A stretch of 64,000 nucleotides of DNA from Rhodopirellula baltica SH 1 (GTDB lineage Bacteria > Planctomycetota > Planctomycetia > Pirellulales > Pirellulaceae): NCBI RefSeq assembly GCF_000196115.1, contig NC_005027.1:5514001-5578000 (forward strand), given 5' to 3'. Shown here piece after piece: positions 1-10,507 of the stretch. The position numbers were made by a program, and so were the translations under genes. The notes below the pieces were generated by a model that was given only the letters and a program-made list of their open reading frames with translations, did no database searches and had not been told where the DNA came from. Position 1 is the stretch's first letter, and the number at the start of each line of letters is the position of its first letter.

Positions 1-927
1 GGAATCCGGGATGGCTACTACGAGTTCTTCCTGACCAATCACTTGATGATGACGGCCGTGGTCGGTTTGCTGCTGATCATCACCGGCGTATTGTGCTCGC
101 GAAAAATCAGCATCTTTCATGGCGAAGGCCTGGGACGCTATCAAACTCGCGGTCGCCTGTCGCAATTGTTCGAAACGATCTGTGCGTTCATTCGCGATGA
201 GGTCGCTTATCCGAACCTGCACGGCCTGACCGACAAATACATTCACTACATCTGGACGGTGTTCTTCTTCATCCTGTTTGCCAACATTTTGGGCGTCATC
301 CCATTTGGCTACATGTTGCAGTTGATCACTGGAAACGACGCATTTTCGCACTGGGGCGGTAGTGCCACTGGGAACCTGTCGTTGACCAGCATGTTGGCTT
401 TGACCTCGCTGATCGCGATCATTTTCATCGGGATTCGCGAAACCAGTGCCAAAGACTTCTTCAATCACTTCAACCCCATTGGCTGGGATGGCGGCATTTT
501 GATGTTGCCCATCGCGTTGATGTTGTACGTGCTCGAGTGGCTCAGTTTGCTGGTCAAATGCTTCGTGCTTGCCATGCGGTTGTTCGGCACGATGATGGCC
601 GGCCACTTGGTGCTTGCCGCTTTCGTTGGTCTGATCTTCGCCGCCGGTGAAGCGAGCAAGGGAATGGGATACGCGGTCAGCGTCCCTGTTGTCTTGGTGG
701 CAACATCGCTGACATTGTTGGAGTTGTTTGTTTGCTGCCTGCAAGCGTTCATCTTCACCTTCCTGACCGTGCTGTTCATCGCCGCGATGGCGACTCATGA
801 ACACGACGAGCATTTGGACGACGACCCGCACGCAATGACGGACGCCAACCAAATGGACCCAGACAAGATTTTTGACCCCAGTCGCATCAGTCCAGCCGTG
901 GGTGCCAGTCATCCAGCGGGCGTCTGA
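1..927 (+). CDS. atpB: F1Fo ATP synthase subunit a (5' end outside window)
   Basis: Proton-channel subunit a of the Fo sector in the inner membrane. The frame is open from base 1, and the residues before the first Met (GYYEFFLTNHLMM) look like normal subunit a sequence, so the start lies to the left. Several hydrophobic helices are visible. The helix containing the conserved arginine reads LAMRLFGTMMAGHL, around positions 570-610, and the last helices carry the usual LLELFVCCLQAFIFTFLTVLFI-type end. The C-terminal tail after the last helix is acidic, with an EHDEHLDDDPH stretch, and longer than in E. coli. It is the first visible gene of an operon in the standard order B-E-F-H-A-G-D-C. Confidence 0.95.
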   Translation, partial: GIRDGYYEFFLTNHLMMTAVVGLLLIITGVLCSRKISIFHGEGLGRYQTRGRLSQLFETICAFIRDEVAYPNLHGLTDKYIHYIWTVFFFILFANILGVIPFGYMLQLITGNDAFSHWGGSATGNLSLTSMLALTSLIAIIFIGIRETSAKDFFNHFNPIGWDGGILMLPIALMLYVLEWLSLLVKCFVLAMRLFGTMMAGHLVLAAFVGLIFAAGEASKGMGYAVSVPVVLVATSLTLLELFVCCLQAFIFTFLTVLFIAAMATHEHDEHLDDDPHAMTDANQMDPDKIFDPSRISPAVGASHPAGV

Positions 928-1209
928 TCCGTTTTGAAAGACCCGCGACGGTCGATTTGAATGAACAGAAAACGATGTGGCATTTTGTCGCTCGTTTTCA
1001 AGACTCAGAGCACGATGAAATTGCCCTGAGTCCGCAAACTGTTTTGATTCGCGCCGTCAGGCGTTCGGGACTGAAACCTTTTTCAGCTCCTTTCTGACGA
1101 AACTACAGCAGGGTGGCATGACGGTTCGACTTGGTTGGACTATTCTTCCGCACTCAAAAAACACCTTTCCCCTTTCACTCGCTCAAAATTTTTACGGAGC
1201 AATCTGAAG

Positions 1210-1467
1210 ATGTTAGAACTGGCAATGATGTTGGCCCAAGAAATCGCTTCCTACGACTTCGGCCGCATGGGTCTGGGGATCGGAATCGGATTGATCATTA
1301 TCGGTGCCGCTTTGGGCATTGGTCGCATCGGTGGCAGTGCTGTCGACGCGATGTCACGTCAGCCTGAAGCTGGCGGACGCATCCAAACGGCGATGATCAT
1401 CGCGGCTGCACTGATCGAAGGTGCAACCGTCATCGCATTGGTGTTCATTCTGTTGTGCCGCGGCTAG
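1210..1467 (+). CDS. atpE: F1Fo ATP synthase subunit c
   Basis: Proteolipid that forms the rotor ring of Fo; 85 residues, two transmembrane helices. Helix 1 is the glycine-rich GLGIGIGLIIIGAALGIG, the polar loop carries the conserved RQPEA, and helix 2 carries the ion-binding glutamate in AALIEGATVIAL. The helix-1 glutamine and the Ser/Thr next to the glutamate that mark sodium-binding c subunits are absent, so proton coupling is the likely mode (inference). The frame is open 25 codons further upstream, but the ATG at 1210 lies about 10 bases after ACGGAG and gives a normal-length protein. It is followed 10 bases later by atpF. Confidence 0.95.
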   Translation: MLELAMMLAQEIASYDFGRMGLGIGIGLIIIGAALGIGRIGGSAVDAMSRQPEAGGRIQTAMIIAAALIEGATVIALVFILLCRG

Positions 1468-1477
1468 GTCGAATTTG

Positions 1478-2206
1478 ATGAAACGCTTGCTTGCAATTAG
1501 CTCGCTCACTTTGCTGGCCTCACTGGTGTTGTTGGTGGTTTCACCTGCACGCTCGTTGGCAGCACAAGATGAAGTGACCGTGGTGGACGCTCTTGCGGAC
1601 GCGGCGGACAGCGAAGATGGCGATCACGACCATGATCACGAAGGTGATGACCATGGGCACGATGAAGCCGCCGGAGACGAACATGGTCACGGCGACGGCG
1701 ATCATGCAGCGACTCCTCTGTTGTCGTTCGACGGTGGGTCGGCCATTTGGAACCTGATCATCTTCCTGTGCGTCTTGGCGATTCTGTCCAAATTCGTTTG
1801 GCCAGCCGTCCTGGGCGGTTTGCAGGCTCGCGAAGAAAAGATTCGCGAAGATTTGGAATCGGCTGAAAAGGCCAGTGCCGAAGCAAAGCAAATGCTGAGC
1901 GATTACCAGTTGAAATTGGACGAGGCGGCCAGCCAAGTTCAAACGATGCTGGCGGATGCTCGTCGTGACGCCGAAGCGAACGGTCAGAAGATTGTCGATG
2001 CTGCCAAAGTGGAAGCCGCCGCCCAACGCGAGCGAGCTTTGTCGGACATCGAGAATGCAAAGAAAGTTGCGATGGCTGAGATGGCCGGACAAACGTCCAA
2101 ATTGGCCATGCAAGTTGCTCGCAGTGTGGTCGGTCGCGAATTGTCGGCTGACGATCACGCGGATTTGATTCGTCAATCGATGGAACGGCTGCCCAGCCAG
2201 AACTAA
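1478..2206 (+). CDS. atpF: F1Fo ATP synthase subunit b with signal-peptide-like start and His/Asp-rich insert
   Basis: Peripheral-stalk subunit linking Fo to F1; 242 residues, longer than the usual roughly 160. From the ATG at 1478 it starts with a hydrophobic signal-like stretch (MKRLLAISSLTLLASLVLLV, then an ARSLAA cleavage-like site). Next comes an acidic and histidine-rich segment (DHDHDHEGDDHGHDE and similar, about residues 45-75). The usual membrane anchor follows (WNLIIFLCVLAILSKFVWP, about residues 90-110), then the long helical stalk (LQAREEKIREDLESAEKA onward). The N-terminal addition would put the His/Asp-rich part outside the cytoplasm. Identity as subunit b rests on the anchor plus stalk and on its place between atpE and atpH. 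Confidence 0.92.
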   Translation: MKRLLAISSLTLLASLVLLVVSPARSLAAQDEVTVVDALADAADSEDGDHDHDHEGDDHGHDEAAGDEHGHGDGDHAATPLLSFDGGSAIWNLIIFLCVLAILSKFVWPAVLGGLQAREEKIREDLESAEKASAEAKQMLSDYQLKLDEAASQVQTMLADARRDAEANGQKIVDAAKVEAAAQRERALSDIENAKKVAMAEMAGQTSKLAMQVARSVVGRELSADDHADLIRQSMERLPSQN

Positions 2207-2216
2207 CGCCTTTGAC

Positions 2217-2900
2217 GTGGTCAAACTCCCTTCCCTGAAATTCCTACGACGCTCAACCGACGAGACCCCCAACGTGTCCGAAACCGCCTCGCATTCCACC
2301 GTCCTTGACGTCGGCGCCGAAAAACTCGGCAAGACCTACGCTCGGGCGTTGCTCGCTGCGACTCAAGCGGATGGATCCACCGATGCGGTTGTCAGTGATT
2401 TGAACGCGATTTGTGACGAAGCTTTGTTGCACAACCCCAAGCTGCAACTCGCATTTCAGTCGCCGCAAATCGACGCTGACGAGAAATGCCGTGTGGTGGA
2501 TCGTTTGTTTGGTGGTAACAGTCATCCGACCTTGATCAAGCTGATGAAGGTGATGGCCAAACGTGGTCGACTCGGTTACTTGGTCGCAGTTCGCGATGCT
2601 GCGGTCGATTTGTTCGATGAAGCTGCAGGTCGAGTCGTCGCGGAAGTTCGCACGGCGGTTCCGATGACGGAACAGCTGCGTGGTGAAGTCACCCAACAAC
2701 TTTCAAGCCGCTTTGGCAAAACCGTTCGCCTTCGTGAGTCAGTCGATACCGAACTGATCGGCGGCATGGTGATCCGAGTCGGCGACACCGTTTTTGATTC
2801 GTCAGTGGCCAGCCGATTGGACAAACTCGGCAAATCCGCTGCGGCTGGATTCGCTCGTCAATTGATCGAACAGTCGGATCGATTCAGTTCATCGTCGTGA
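2217..2900 (+). CDS. atpH: F1Fo ATP synthase subunit delta
   Basis: Delta (OSCP-type) subunit of the peripheral stalk, joining subunit b to the top of F1. The sequence has the family start (KLGKTYARALLAATQ), a helical N-terminal domain and the typical C-terminal part VRLRESVDTELIGGMVIRVGDTVFDSSVASRLDKL. The frame opens at GTG 2217, 10 bases after atpF. A second GTG at 2274 would remove a 19-residue basic extension and may be the true start; neither has a strong ribosome binding site. It sits between atpF and atpA as expected. Confidence 0.93.
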   Translation: MVKLPSLKFLRRSTDETPNVSETASHSTVLDVGAEKLGKTYARALLAATQADGSTDAVVSDLNAICDEALLHNPKLQLAFQSPQIDADEKCRVVDRLFGGNSHPTLIKLMKVMAKRGRLGYLVAVRDAAVDLFDEAAGRVVAEVRTAVPMTEQLRGEVTQQLSSRFGKTVRLRESVDTELIGGMVIRVGDTVFDSSVASRLDKLGKSAAAGFARQLIEQSDRFSSSS

Positions 2901-2974
2901 TCCAACGCGGCGACTGAACTTCCACCTCAAAACATTTACGCACAAACCACCATCGGAAAACACGGTACGGTCCA

Positions 2975-4498
2975 GTGAAATTCAATAGCGACGAGATCGC
3001 CTCTGTCTTGCAGGCCGAGATCGAACAGTTCGATAACAAAATTGACGTCCGCGAAGTCGGAACGGTCTTGGAAGTTGGTGACGGGATTGCTCGCGTCTAC
3101 GGCTTGTCCGGCGTCATGGCCGGTGAAATGGTCGAGTTCGCCAACGGATCGATCGGACTGGCCTTCAACCTGGAAGAAAACAGCGTCGGGGTCATCATTC
3201 TGGGTGACTACCTGACGATCGAAGAAGGTCAAGAAGTCAAAGCACTCGGAACGCTGTTGTCCGTTCCAGCCGGAGATGCAGTCATCGGTCGAGTCCTCGA
3301 TCCACTCGGGAACCCGTTGGACGGCAAAGGCCCCGTGCAAACCGACATCACCCGCCCGGTGGAAATCATCGCGACGGGCGTTGCTGAACGCAAACCAGTT
3401 ACCGAGCCTCTGCAAACCGGTATCAAGGCCATCGACTCGATGACCCCGATCGGACGCGGTCAACGCGAACTGATCATCGGTGACCGCAAAACCGGTAAGA
3501 CGGCCATCGCAATCGACGCGATCCTGAACCAAAAGGGTCAGGGCGTGAAGTGTTTCTACATCGCCATCGGCCAAAAGGACTCCGCCGTCGCTTCGGTCGT
3601 CGACGTCCTCGAGCGTCACGGTGCGATGGAATACACCACCGTCATCGCGGCGGGTGCCAGTGCACCAGCTCCTCTGCAATACGTGGCTCCTTATGCCGGA
3701 ACCGCGATGGCAGAACACTTCATGTTCAACGGCGGACACGCCTTGGTCGTCTACGATGACTTGTCCAAACAAGCCACAGCGTATCGCCAAATGTCCTTGC
3801 TGATGCGTCGCCCACCAGGCCGCGAAGCTTACCCCGGTGACGTGTTCTACTGTCACAGTCGTTTGCTCGAGCGTTCGTCGAAGTTGTCCGATGAACTCGG
3901 TGGCGGTTCGATCACCAGCCTCCCGATCATCGAAACCCTCGAAGGCGAAGTGTCGGCTTACATTCCAACCAACGTGATTTCGATCACCGACGGTCAGATC
4001 TACGTTCAACCTGACTTGTTCTTCTCGGGCGTTCGTCCCGCTATGAACCCTGGTATCAGTGTCTCTCGCGTGGGTGGTGCCGCTCAAACGAAGGCCATGA
4101 AAAAGGTCTCCGGCGGTTTGCGTCTTCAGTTGGCGGCTTTCCGTGCTTTGGAAGCATTTGCTCAGCTCGGTACCGACTTGGATCCCGCGACCCAGGCCGA
4201 ACTGGACCGTGGTTACCGCATGGTCGAGTTGCTCAAACAGCCACAGTACCAACCGCTTTCGGTCGCTGAGCAAGTCATCAGCATCTACGCCGGTACGAAC
4301 GGTCACCTCGATGACGTTGCCGTCAAAGAAGTGCAAAGGTTCGAAAAGGAATTGTTGCAATACGTCCATGACAAGCACAGTTCATTGATCAGCGATCTGA
4401 CCGCGACGCCAGCCTTGAGCGACGAAATCGCTGAACGCATCGTTGCGGCGGTCAAAGAGTTCAAGACTGTCTACAAACCCGCCACCCCTGCAGCCTGA
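2975..4498 (+). CDS. atpA: F1Fo ATP synthase subunit alpha
   Basis: Non-catalytic nucleotide-binding subunit of the F1 hexamer; 507 residues, normal length. It begins with a beta-barrel domain ([24 protein letters not shown]) and has the P-loop GDRKTGKT at about residues 169-176. It contains [30 protein letters not shown] and the arginine-finger region [16 protein letters not shown]. The start is GTG at 2975; no better in-frame start is near. It is followed by atpG after 21 bases. Confidence 0.97.
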
Positions 4499-4519
4499 AC
4501 CCGAAAGGCGGAGTGATTC

Positions 4520-5410
4520 ATGGCCAACGCACGTGCCCTCGATAAACGACGCAAGTCGATTCGCAACATCCGCAAGATCACGCGGACGATGGAGCTGATC
4601 GCAACGGCTCGGTACAAAAAAGCAATGGACCGCGCTGCCGCGGCCACGGCTTACACCGAGCAGATCACCAAAATTGTCTCGCGACTCGCTGATGCCGGGT
4701 TGGACGTGCAGCACCCGCTGTTGGAACAACGCGAAAAGATCAACACGACTCGCGTTCTGGTTCTGGCCAGCAACCGTGGTTTGTGCGGCGGATACAACGC
4801 TTCGATTCTGCGAACCGCTCTGCCCCGCATCAAGTCGCTTCGCGAATCGATTCCAAATGTGATCGTCGATGCCAGCGGTAAACGTGGCGTCAATGGTTTG
4901 AAGTTTCGTGGCATCGAAACGGAACAGCGTTTCTTGCAGTTCGAAGATCAACCGGCTTACGACGATGTCGAAAAGATCGCTGAAGGTTACTTGGCCGAAT
5001 ACATTACCGGCAAAATCGACCGTTTGGATGTCGTCTACACCAAGTTCATCAGCACATCGAAGCAAGAGGCCGTGATCGAAACCTTGCTTCCGCTTGGTTC
5101 CCTCGGCGACGAGTCAGATTCCGCTTCGGATGGTTCAGACGACACCAATGCCGAATACGAATTCCTTCCATCGGCGGAAAGCATTTTGGAAGAGGTCGTG
5201 CCGACCAGCTTCAAAGTCAAGTTGTTCAAGTGTTTCCTGGATGCGGCGGTGAGCGAACAAGTCGCTCGAATGATCGCGATGAAGGGAGCCACCGAAAGTG
5301 CCGGCGACATGATCAAACAGTTGTCGATGACCTACAACCGAGCCCGTCAAAGTCAAATCACCGGCGAAATCATGGAAATCATCGGCGGTGTCGAAGCCCT
5401 GGAAGGCTAA
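4520..5410 (+). CDS. atpG: F1Fo ATP synthase subunit gamma
   Basis: Central rotor shaft of F1. The N-terminal helix is typical (MANARALDKRRKSIRNIRKITRTMELIATARYKKA), and so is the C-terminal helix (MKGATESAGDMIKQLSMTYNRARQSQITGEIMEIIGGVEAL). The middle holds the Rossmann-like domain with SNRGLCGGYN. At about residues 195-215 there is an Asp/Ser-rich linker (GDESDSASDGSDDTNAEYE), so the protein is slightly longer than E. coli gamma. An RBS-like GGCGGAG precedes the ATG. An inverted repeat separates it from atpD. Confidence 0.96.
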   Translation: MANARALDKRRKSIRNIRKITRTMELIATARYKKAMDRAAAATAYTEQITKIVSRLADAGLDVQHPLLEQREKINTTRVLVLASNRGLCGGYNASILRTALPRIKSLRESIPNVIVDASGKRGVNGLKFRGIETEQRFLQFEDQPAYDDVEKIAEGYLAEYITGKIDRLDVVYTKFISTSKQEAVIETLLPLGSLGDESDSASDGSDDTNAEYEFLPSAESILEEVVPTSFKVKLFKCFLDAAVSEQVARMIAMKGATESAGDMIKQLSMTYNRARQSQITGEIMEIIGGVEALEG

Positions 5411-5428
5411 TGCCCTCGGGCAACTTGA

Positions 5429-6999
<1,571 letters not shown>

Positions 7000-7002
7000 C
7001 CG

Positions 7003-7389
7003 ATGTCCATTCGATGTGTCGTCGTCACGCCCGAACGAACCGAACTGGATCGGGAAGCTGACTTTGTAGCCTTGCCGATGTTCGATGGCGAACTTGGCGT
7101 CCAGCGCGGTCGTGCACCGATGATTGGCCGACTCGGCTACGGTGTGTTGCGTTTGCAGACGGTCAGCGGCCCCGAGCGTTACTTCGTCGACGGGGGTTTC
7201 GCCCAAGTCGAGGATGACGTCGTGAACGTTTTGACTGGACGAGCGATTCCCGTGGATTTGCTCGACAATGACGAAGCGACCAAGACATTGGCAGAAGCAC
7301 TGGACATGCCCAGCAGCACTCCCGAGCAAGCTCAAATCAAAGACGCCGCCGTGCGTCGAGCTCGCGGGCAACTGCGAGCCAGCCGCTAG
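7003..7389 (+). CDS. atpC: F1Fo ATP synthase subunit epsilon
   Basis: Small F1 subunit that couples rotation and can inhibit ATP hydrolysis; 128 residues. The N-terminal beta-sandwich is clear (CVVVTPERTELDREADFVALPMFDGELGVQRGRAPMIGRL), with the usual GG-F-QVEDDVVNVLTGRA strand. A short helical C-terminal part with AQIKDAAVRRARGQLRA follows. The start codon lies 3 bases after the atpD stop, which suggests translational coupling. It is the last gene of the operon. Confidence 0.94.
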   Translation: MSIRCVVVTPERTELDREADFVALPMFDGELGVQRGRAPMIGRLGYGVLRLQTVSGPERYFVDGGFAQVEDDVVNVLTGRAIPVDLLDNDEATKTLAEALDMPSSTPEQAQIKDAAVRRARGQLRASR

Positions 7390-7423
7390 GCTTCACCAAA
7401 GCTTCGAATCAAAAACAACATCG

Positions 7424-7452
7424 ACACGTCAGTTCTTGCTGACGTGTTTTTG
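7424..7452 (+). terminator. Intrinsic terminator of the atp operon
   Basis: A 9-bp perfect stem, ACACGTCAG (7424-7432) and CTGACGTGT (7439-7447), encloses the loop TTCTTG and is followed directly by TTTT then GTTTG. It sits 35 bases after the atpC stop, where the ATP synthase transcript should end. Confidence 0.85.
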
Positions 7453-7544
7453 TTTGCGCCGAGTTGGACTGCTGAATCGTTGCGGCCCAGTTTTCCAGCC
7501 TCCCCGGATCAAGTTTGGCACGATTCGGTTCCACCGGCACGAAA

Positions 7545-7560
7545 CGTTGCCGCGGCAACG
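7545..7560. promoter_or_regulatory. Perfect 16-bp palindrome upstream of the TIR gene
   Basis: CGTTGCCGCGGCAACG is its own reverse complement. It ends 33 bases before the TTG start of the TIR-domain gene and begins about 90 bases after the atp terminator. A loopless GC-rich palindrome here fits a dimeric repressor site near the promoter; no regulator gene is adjacent. An operator role is inference. Confidence 0.45.
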
Positions 7561-7593
7561 CGCAGCAGCTAGGATTCTGAGCACGGGAGTGAG

Positions 7594-8802
7594 TTGAGTG
7601 ATGTTGGTCAAACACCCCAACTCACTTACCCCGTATCCTGGGATTTCCCGAATACGATCCTACTGAGTAGGGTTGAGTCTGTTGTTGGGCGTCAAAACGG
7701 AGTCATCACGCCAGTGGCACTTAAAGACAAAGTTGAGGAAATCCAACGCCTGATCGAAGCTTTTGAAACCGAGGCCGCGAAATTCCATCACCTGCAGTTC
7801 CACACGTACCACATAACGCAAGAAGGCGGTTCCATCTTGGACCGCAAATTCGTCCAGCCCAATCACGCGATCATGTTGTGGCAATACTACGGCATGCTGA
7901 ACACTGACGATGACATCGAAGAGTTGGTAACGAACATAAACGACAGCGACTTGCAGTGGGGCCTCCGCGGGTCTGCCCTCACCTTCATGGGTGTCATCGA
8001 AGGTGACGCCACACCACTGTTCGTCCGGATGGCAGCCCGTGCAGGCACCATGTTCGACGCCGACGAAGCCCGATACATCGAGTCGCGGGTCGTATCCGAA
8101 ATCCAAGACAACGAGAAATCGCAAGGGCGTTCCGGTAAACCTACCGCCGCAGTCAATTCAAACCCGCTGTCCGTATGGCTCAACTACTTGCTGTATCACC
8201 TTTCACAGGTAAACCCTGGGCGGGACAAGGCTCATCGGATTGAACCGGACCCATTTTCCCTGTCGCTTCTTGCTTTGGAGCGACTCGCAAACGATCAATC
8301 TGTCGGCAAGAGCGATCGTTCTACGTACTCACTGTCCGACCTAAACTTCAAAGTCGCCGTCTCTTTTCCCGGTGAAAAGCGTCGATATGTTTCTCGCGTT
8401 GTTGACGCTCTGCGTGACCCACTTGGCAACGATTCTGTATTCTACGACTTCGATTACCAGGCGCAGTTGGCTCGGCCAAACCTCGATACACTGTTACAAA
8501 GAATCTACCGCGATCAATCCGACCTAATCGTGGTTTTCCTCTGCGATGAGTACGCCAAAAAGCAATGGTGCGGCTTGGAATGGCGGGCGATTCGCGACAT
8601 CATCAAATCAAAAGAAGACGAACGCGTAATGTTCGTCAGATTTGATGACGCCGAAGTGGACGGCATGCTGTCTATTGACGGCTATGTCGATGCAAGCAAT
8701 CGTACAACAAAGAAGATTGCTGAGTTCATACTCACGAGTTGGAGAGCTTCAAAAAGACGCCTAACCAATAAGGATTTGACTTCGCGTGGATGCGACGGTT
8801 GA
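7594..8802 (+). CDS. Protein with unrecognised N-terminal region and C-terminal TIR domain
   Basis: 402 residues. The C-terminal part (about 251-385) is a TIR fold: first strand FKVAVSFPGEKRRYVSRVVDALRD, then VFYDFDYQAQLARPNLDTLLQRIYRDQSDLIVVFLCDEYAKKQWCGLEWRAI. Glu329 in CGLEW is at the position of the catalytic glutamate of NAD-cleaving TIR enzymes. The N-terminal 240 residues, with a helical LKDKVEEIQRLIEAFETEAAKF near 43-64, match no family I recognise and could be a sensor. There is no signal peptide or membrane helix. The start is TTG 7594 after CGGGAG; the frame is closed by TAG at 7570, and no ATG lies nearby. Bacterial TIR proteins often serve in anti-phage immunity by NAD depletion, and the neighbouring transposase debris marks an accessory site. 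A role in defence is inference. Confidence 0.75.
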   Translation: MSDVGQTPQLTYPVSWDFPNTILLSRVESVVGRQNGVITPVALKDKVEEIQRLIEAFETEAAKFHHLQFHTYHITQEGGSILDRKFVQPNHAIMLWQYYGMLNTDDDIEELVTNINDSDLQWGLRGSALTFMGVIEGDATPLFVRMAARAGTMFDADEARYIESRVVSEIQDNEKSQGRSGKPTAAVNSNPLSVWLNYLLYHLSQVNPGRDKAHRIEPDPFSLSLLALERLANDQSVGKSDRSTYSLSDLNFKVAVSFPGEKRRYVSRVVDALRDPLGNDSVFYDFDYQAQLARPNLDTLLQRIYRDQSDLIVVFLCDEYAKKQWCGLEWRAIRDIIKSKEDERVMFVRFDDAEVDGMLSIDGYVDASNRTTKKIAEFILTSWRASKRRLTNKDLTSRGCDG

Positions 8803-8889
8803 GTCGCTTTCTCCTTCATATTGGTTCGTTCGTCGCAGTTCAAAACGCGTCGCCTAGTTGAAGCTCGAGTTCTCTGTTCAAGATGCCCG

Positions 8890-9178
8890 ATGAAGTTCTC
8901 CAGGCGAAGCCACGCAACCCAACGGGCAAACGCATTCGTCGCGACGGATGGCTCAGCCCGCTGACGCTGAGCAAAACAACGCTTTCAGCAGAACCAGAAG
9001 TCCACATCCAAGGTGTTCGCAGCAGTGACCGCGGGTTCCTCCACATTCGCTGGAGCGACTACAAGCGGTTGCTTGACTGGACAGCGGCGCAGTCAGTCGC
9101 CGGGCAAGTTGCCGAGCTGCCCAATCGTCTGGCCCATACGCTTTCCGAAGTCGGCATCGATGCGTCGATGTGGCGTGG
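8890..9178 (+). pseudogene. 3' remnant of an IS200/REP-type transposase
   Basis: This stretch aligns with 10746-11040 of the full-length transposase: same NPTGKRIRRDGWLSPLTLSKTTLSAEPEV reading, a few percent base differences, and one 12-base deletion after CTCCAGG. Homology stops at the codons for ASMWR (9178), after which the sequence is unrelated to the intact gene's end. The HUH catalytic part is missing. The divergence shows it is older than the exact duplication next to it. Confidence 0.8.
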
Positions 9179-9179
9179 A

Positions 9180-9330
9180 ACGATCAAAGGGGACGGAGGT
9201 AAATTAACCATACCACTGCACCAGAGAACTGCGGTAGCGTTCTTGCTCACGGATCGTTCGATGCTGCTAGTCAGCAACGTTCCGGCCTTGTTGAGTGGAA
9301 CGAAGGTGAGTGCCGCCATGCAGAGTCGGG
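9180..9330. mobile_element. Spacer with REP-like GGGGACGGAGG motif
   Basis: Non-coding sequence between the old transposase remnant and the duplicated unit. It holds AAAGGGGACGGAGGTAAATT (9187-9206). A G-rich GGGGAC tetranucleotide-type motif beside IS200-like transposases is known from REP-associated elements, so this may be an end or target of the element. No flanking inverted repeat could be confirmed by eye. Confidence 0.35.
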
Positions 9331-10507
9331 ATCGTCGGATGGTGCCACCCACCAAACCTTGACTCTCGAGTGCCGCTGCGTAGGATCCAGTTGTCTTTTC
9401 AGTCGGTTCCGAGATAGAGAGCACAGCCATGCCGCGGCCTCAGCGACGTGAACAGTTTGATTCCGGCGAAGTTGGGATCGTGCATGTCGTGCAGCGATGT
9501 GTCCGTCGAGCCTTTTTGGCTGGTGTCGATCACGCAACCGGCAAGGATTTCTCGTTTCGCAAAGAATGGATTCGTCGGCGGATGGAGGCTCTGGCGTCGG
9601 TGTTCGCCGTCGACGTTCTTTCTTACGCGATAATGAGCAATCACATGCATCAGATCCTCCGCAATCGGCCGGATGTTTGTGCGCAGTGGAGCGACGAAGA
9701 GGTGGCGATTCGCTGGCTGCGAGTCTTCCCCGGCCGACGTCTCGAAGAACACTTAGCCGAACCCACTGAAAACGACGTTCAGATGCTGGTTCGAAACAAA
9801 GAACGACTGGCCGAGGTCCGCAGTCGCTTATCTGATATTTCTTGGTTCATGAGAGCCCTGGCCGAACCGATCGCCCGTATGGCCAACAAGCAAGACGAGT
9901 GTACCGGCCGGTTCTGGGGATCGTCGGATGGTGCCACCCACCAAACCTTGACTCTCGAGTGCCGCTGCGTAGGATCCAGTTGTCTTTTCAGTCGGTTCCG
10001 AGATAGAGAGCACAGCCATGCCGCGGCCTCAGCGACGTGAACAGTTTGATTCCGGCGAAGTTGGGATCGTGCATGTCGTGCAGCGATGTGTCCGTCGAGC
10101 CTTTTTGGCTGGTGTCGATCACGCAACCGGCAAGGATTTCTCGTTTCGCAAAGAATGGATTCGTCGGCGGATGGAGGCTCTGGCGTCGGTGTTCGCCGTC
10201 GACGTTCTTTCTTACGCGATAATGAGCAATCACATGCATCAGATCCTCCGCAATCGGCCGGATGTTTGTGCGCAGTGGAGCGACGAAGAGGTGGCGATTC
10301 GCTGGCTGCGAGTCTTCCCCGGCCGACGTCTCGAAGAACACTTAGCCGAACCCACTGAAAACGACGTTCAGATGCTGGTTCGAAACAAAGAACGACTGGC
10401 CGAGGTCCGCAGTCGCTTATCTGATATTTCTTGGTTCATGAGAGCCCTGGCCGAACCGATCGCCCGTATGGCCAACAAGCAAGACGAGTGTACCGGCCGG
10501 TTCTGGG
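9328..10507 (+). repeat. Exact 589-bp tandem duplication inside the transposase locus
   Basis: 9328-9918 and 9917-10507 read the same with an offset of 589 at every point I compared: the non-coding leader, the ATG, and the protein up to TGRFW. Both edges have GGG (9328-9330 and 10505-10507), so the junction shows a 3-base microhomology. The unit contains about 100 bases upstream of the transposase ATG plus its first 163 codons. Lack of differences implies a recent event. Confidence 0.88.
9429..9918 (+). pseudogene. Truncated 5' copy of the IS200/REP-type transposase
   Basis: The first 163 codons match the full copy at 10018, including the HUH motif SNHMHQIL. After GRFW the frame runs into the duplicated leader and ends at 10040 with an unrelated tail (GSSDGATHQTL onward, 203 residues in total). 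The tail is read from sequence that is non-coding in the other copy, so this is a duplication product. It keeps the nickase motif but lacks the YVDLNPVRA segment and the C-terminal half. Confidence 0.85.

Noticed and set aside
2936-4378. Long minus-strand frame opposite atpA (480 codons)
   Set aside because: It is a codon-bias shadow of atpA; the product has no recognisable family, and atpA is certain.
7511-7530. Possible sigma-54 promoter TTGGCACG upstream of the TIR gene
   Set aside because: The -12 GC is missing at the required spacing (TT is present instead).
8883-9362. Open frame of 159 codons after the TIR gene
   Set aside because: Its first 95 codons are a diverged copy of the transposase C-terminal half and the rest is read from non-coding spacer, so it is listed as a remnant and not a gene.
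9429-10040. 203-codon frame that looks like an intact small transposase
   Set aside because: It is the product of the 589-bp duplication; its last 40 codons are read from duplicated leader DNA.
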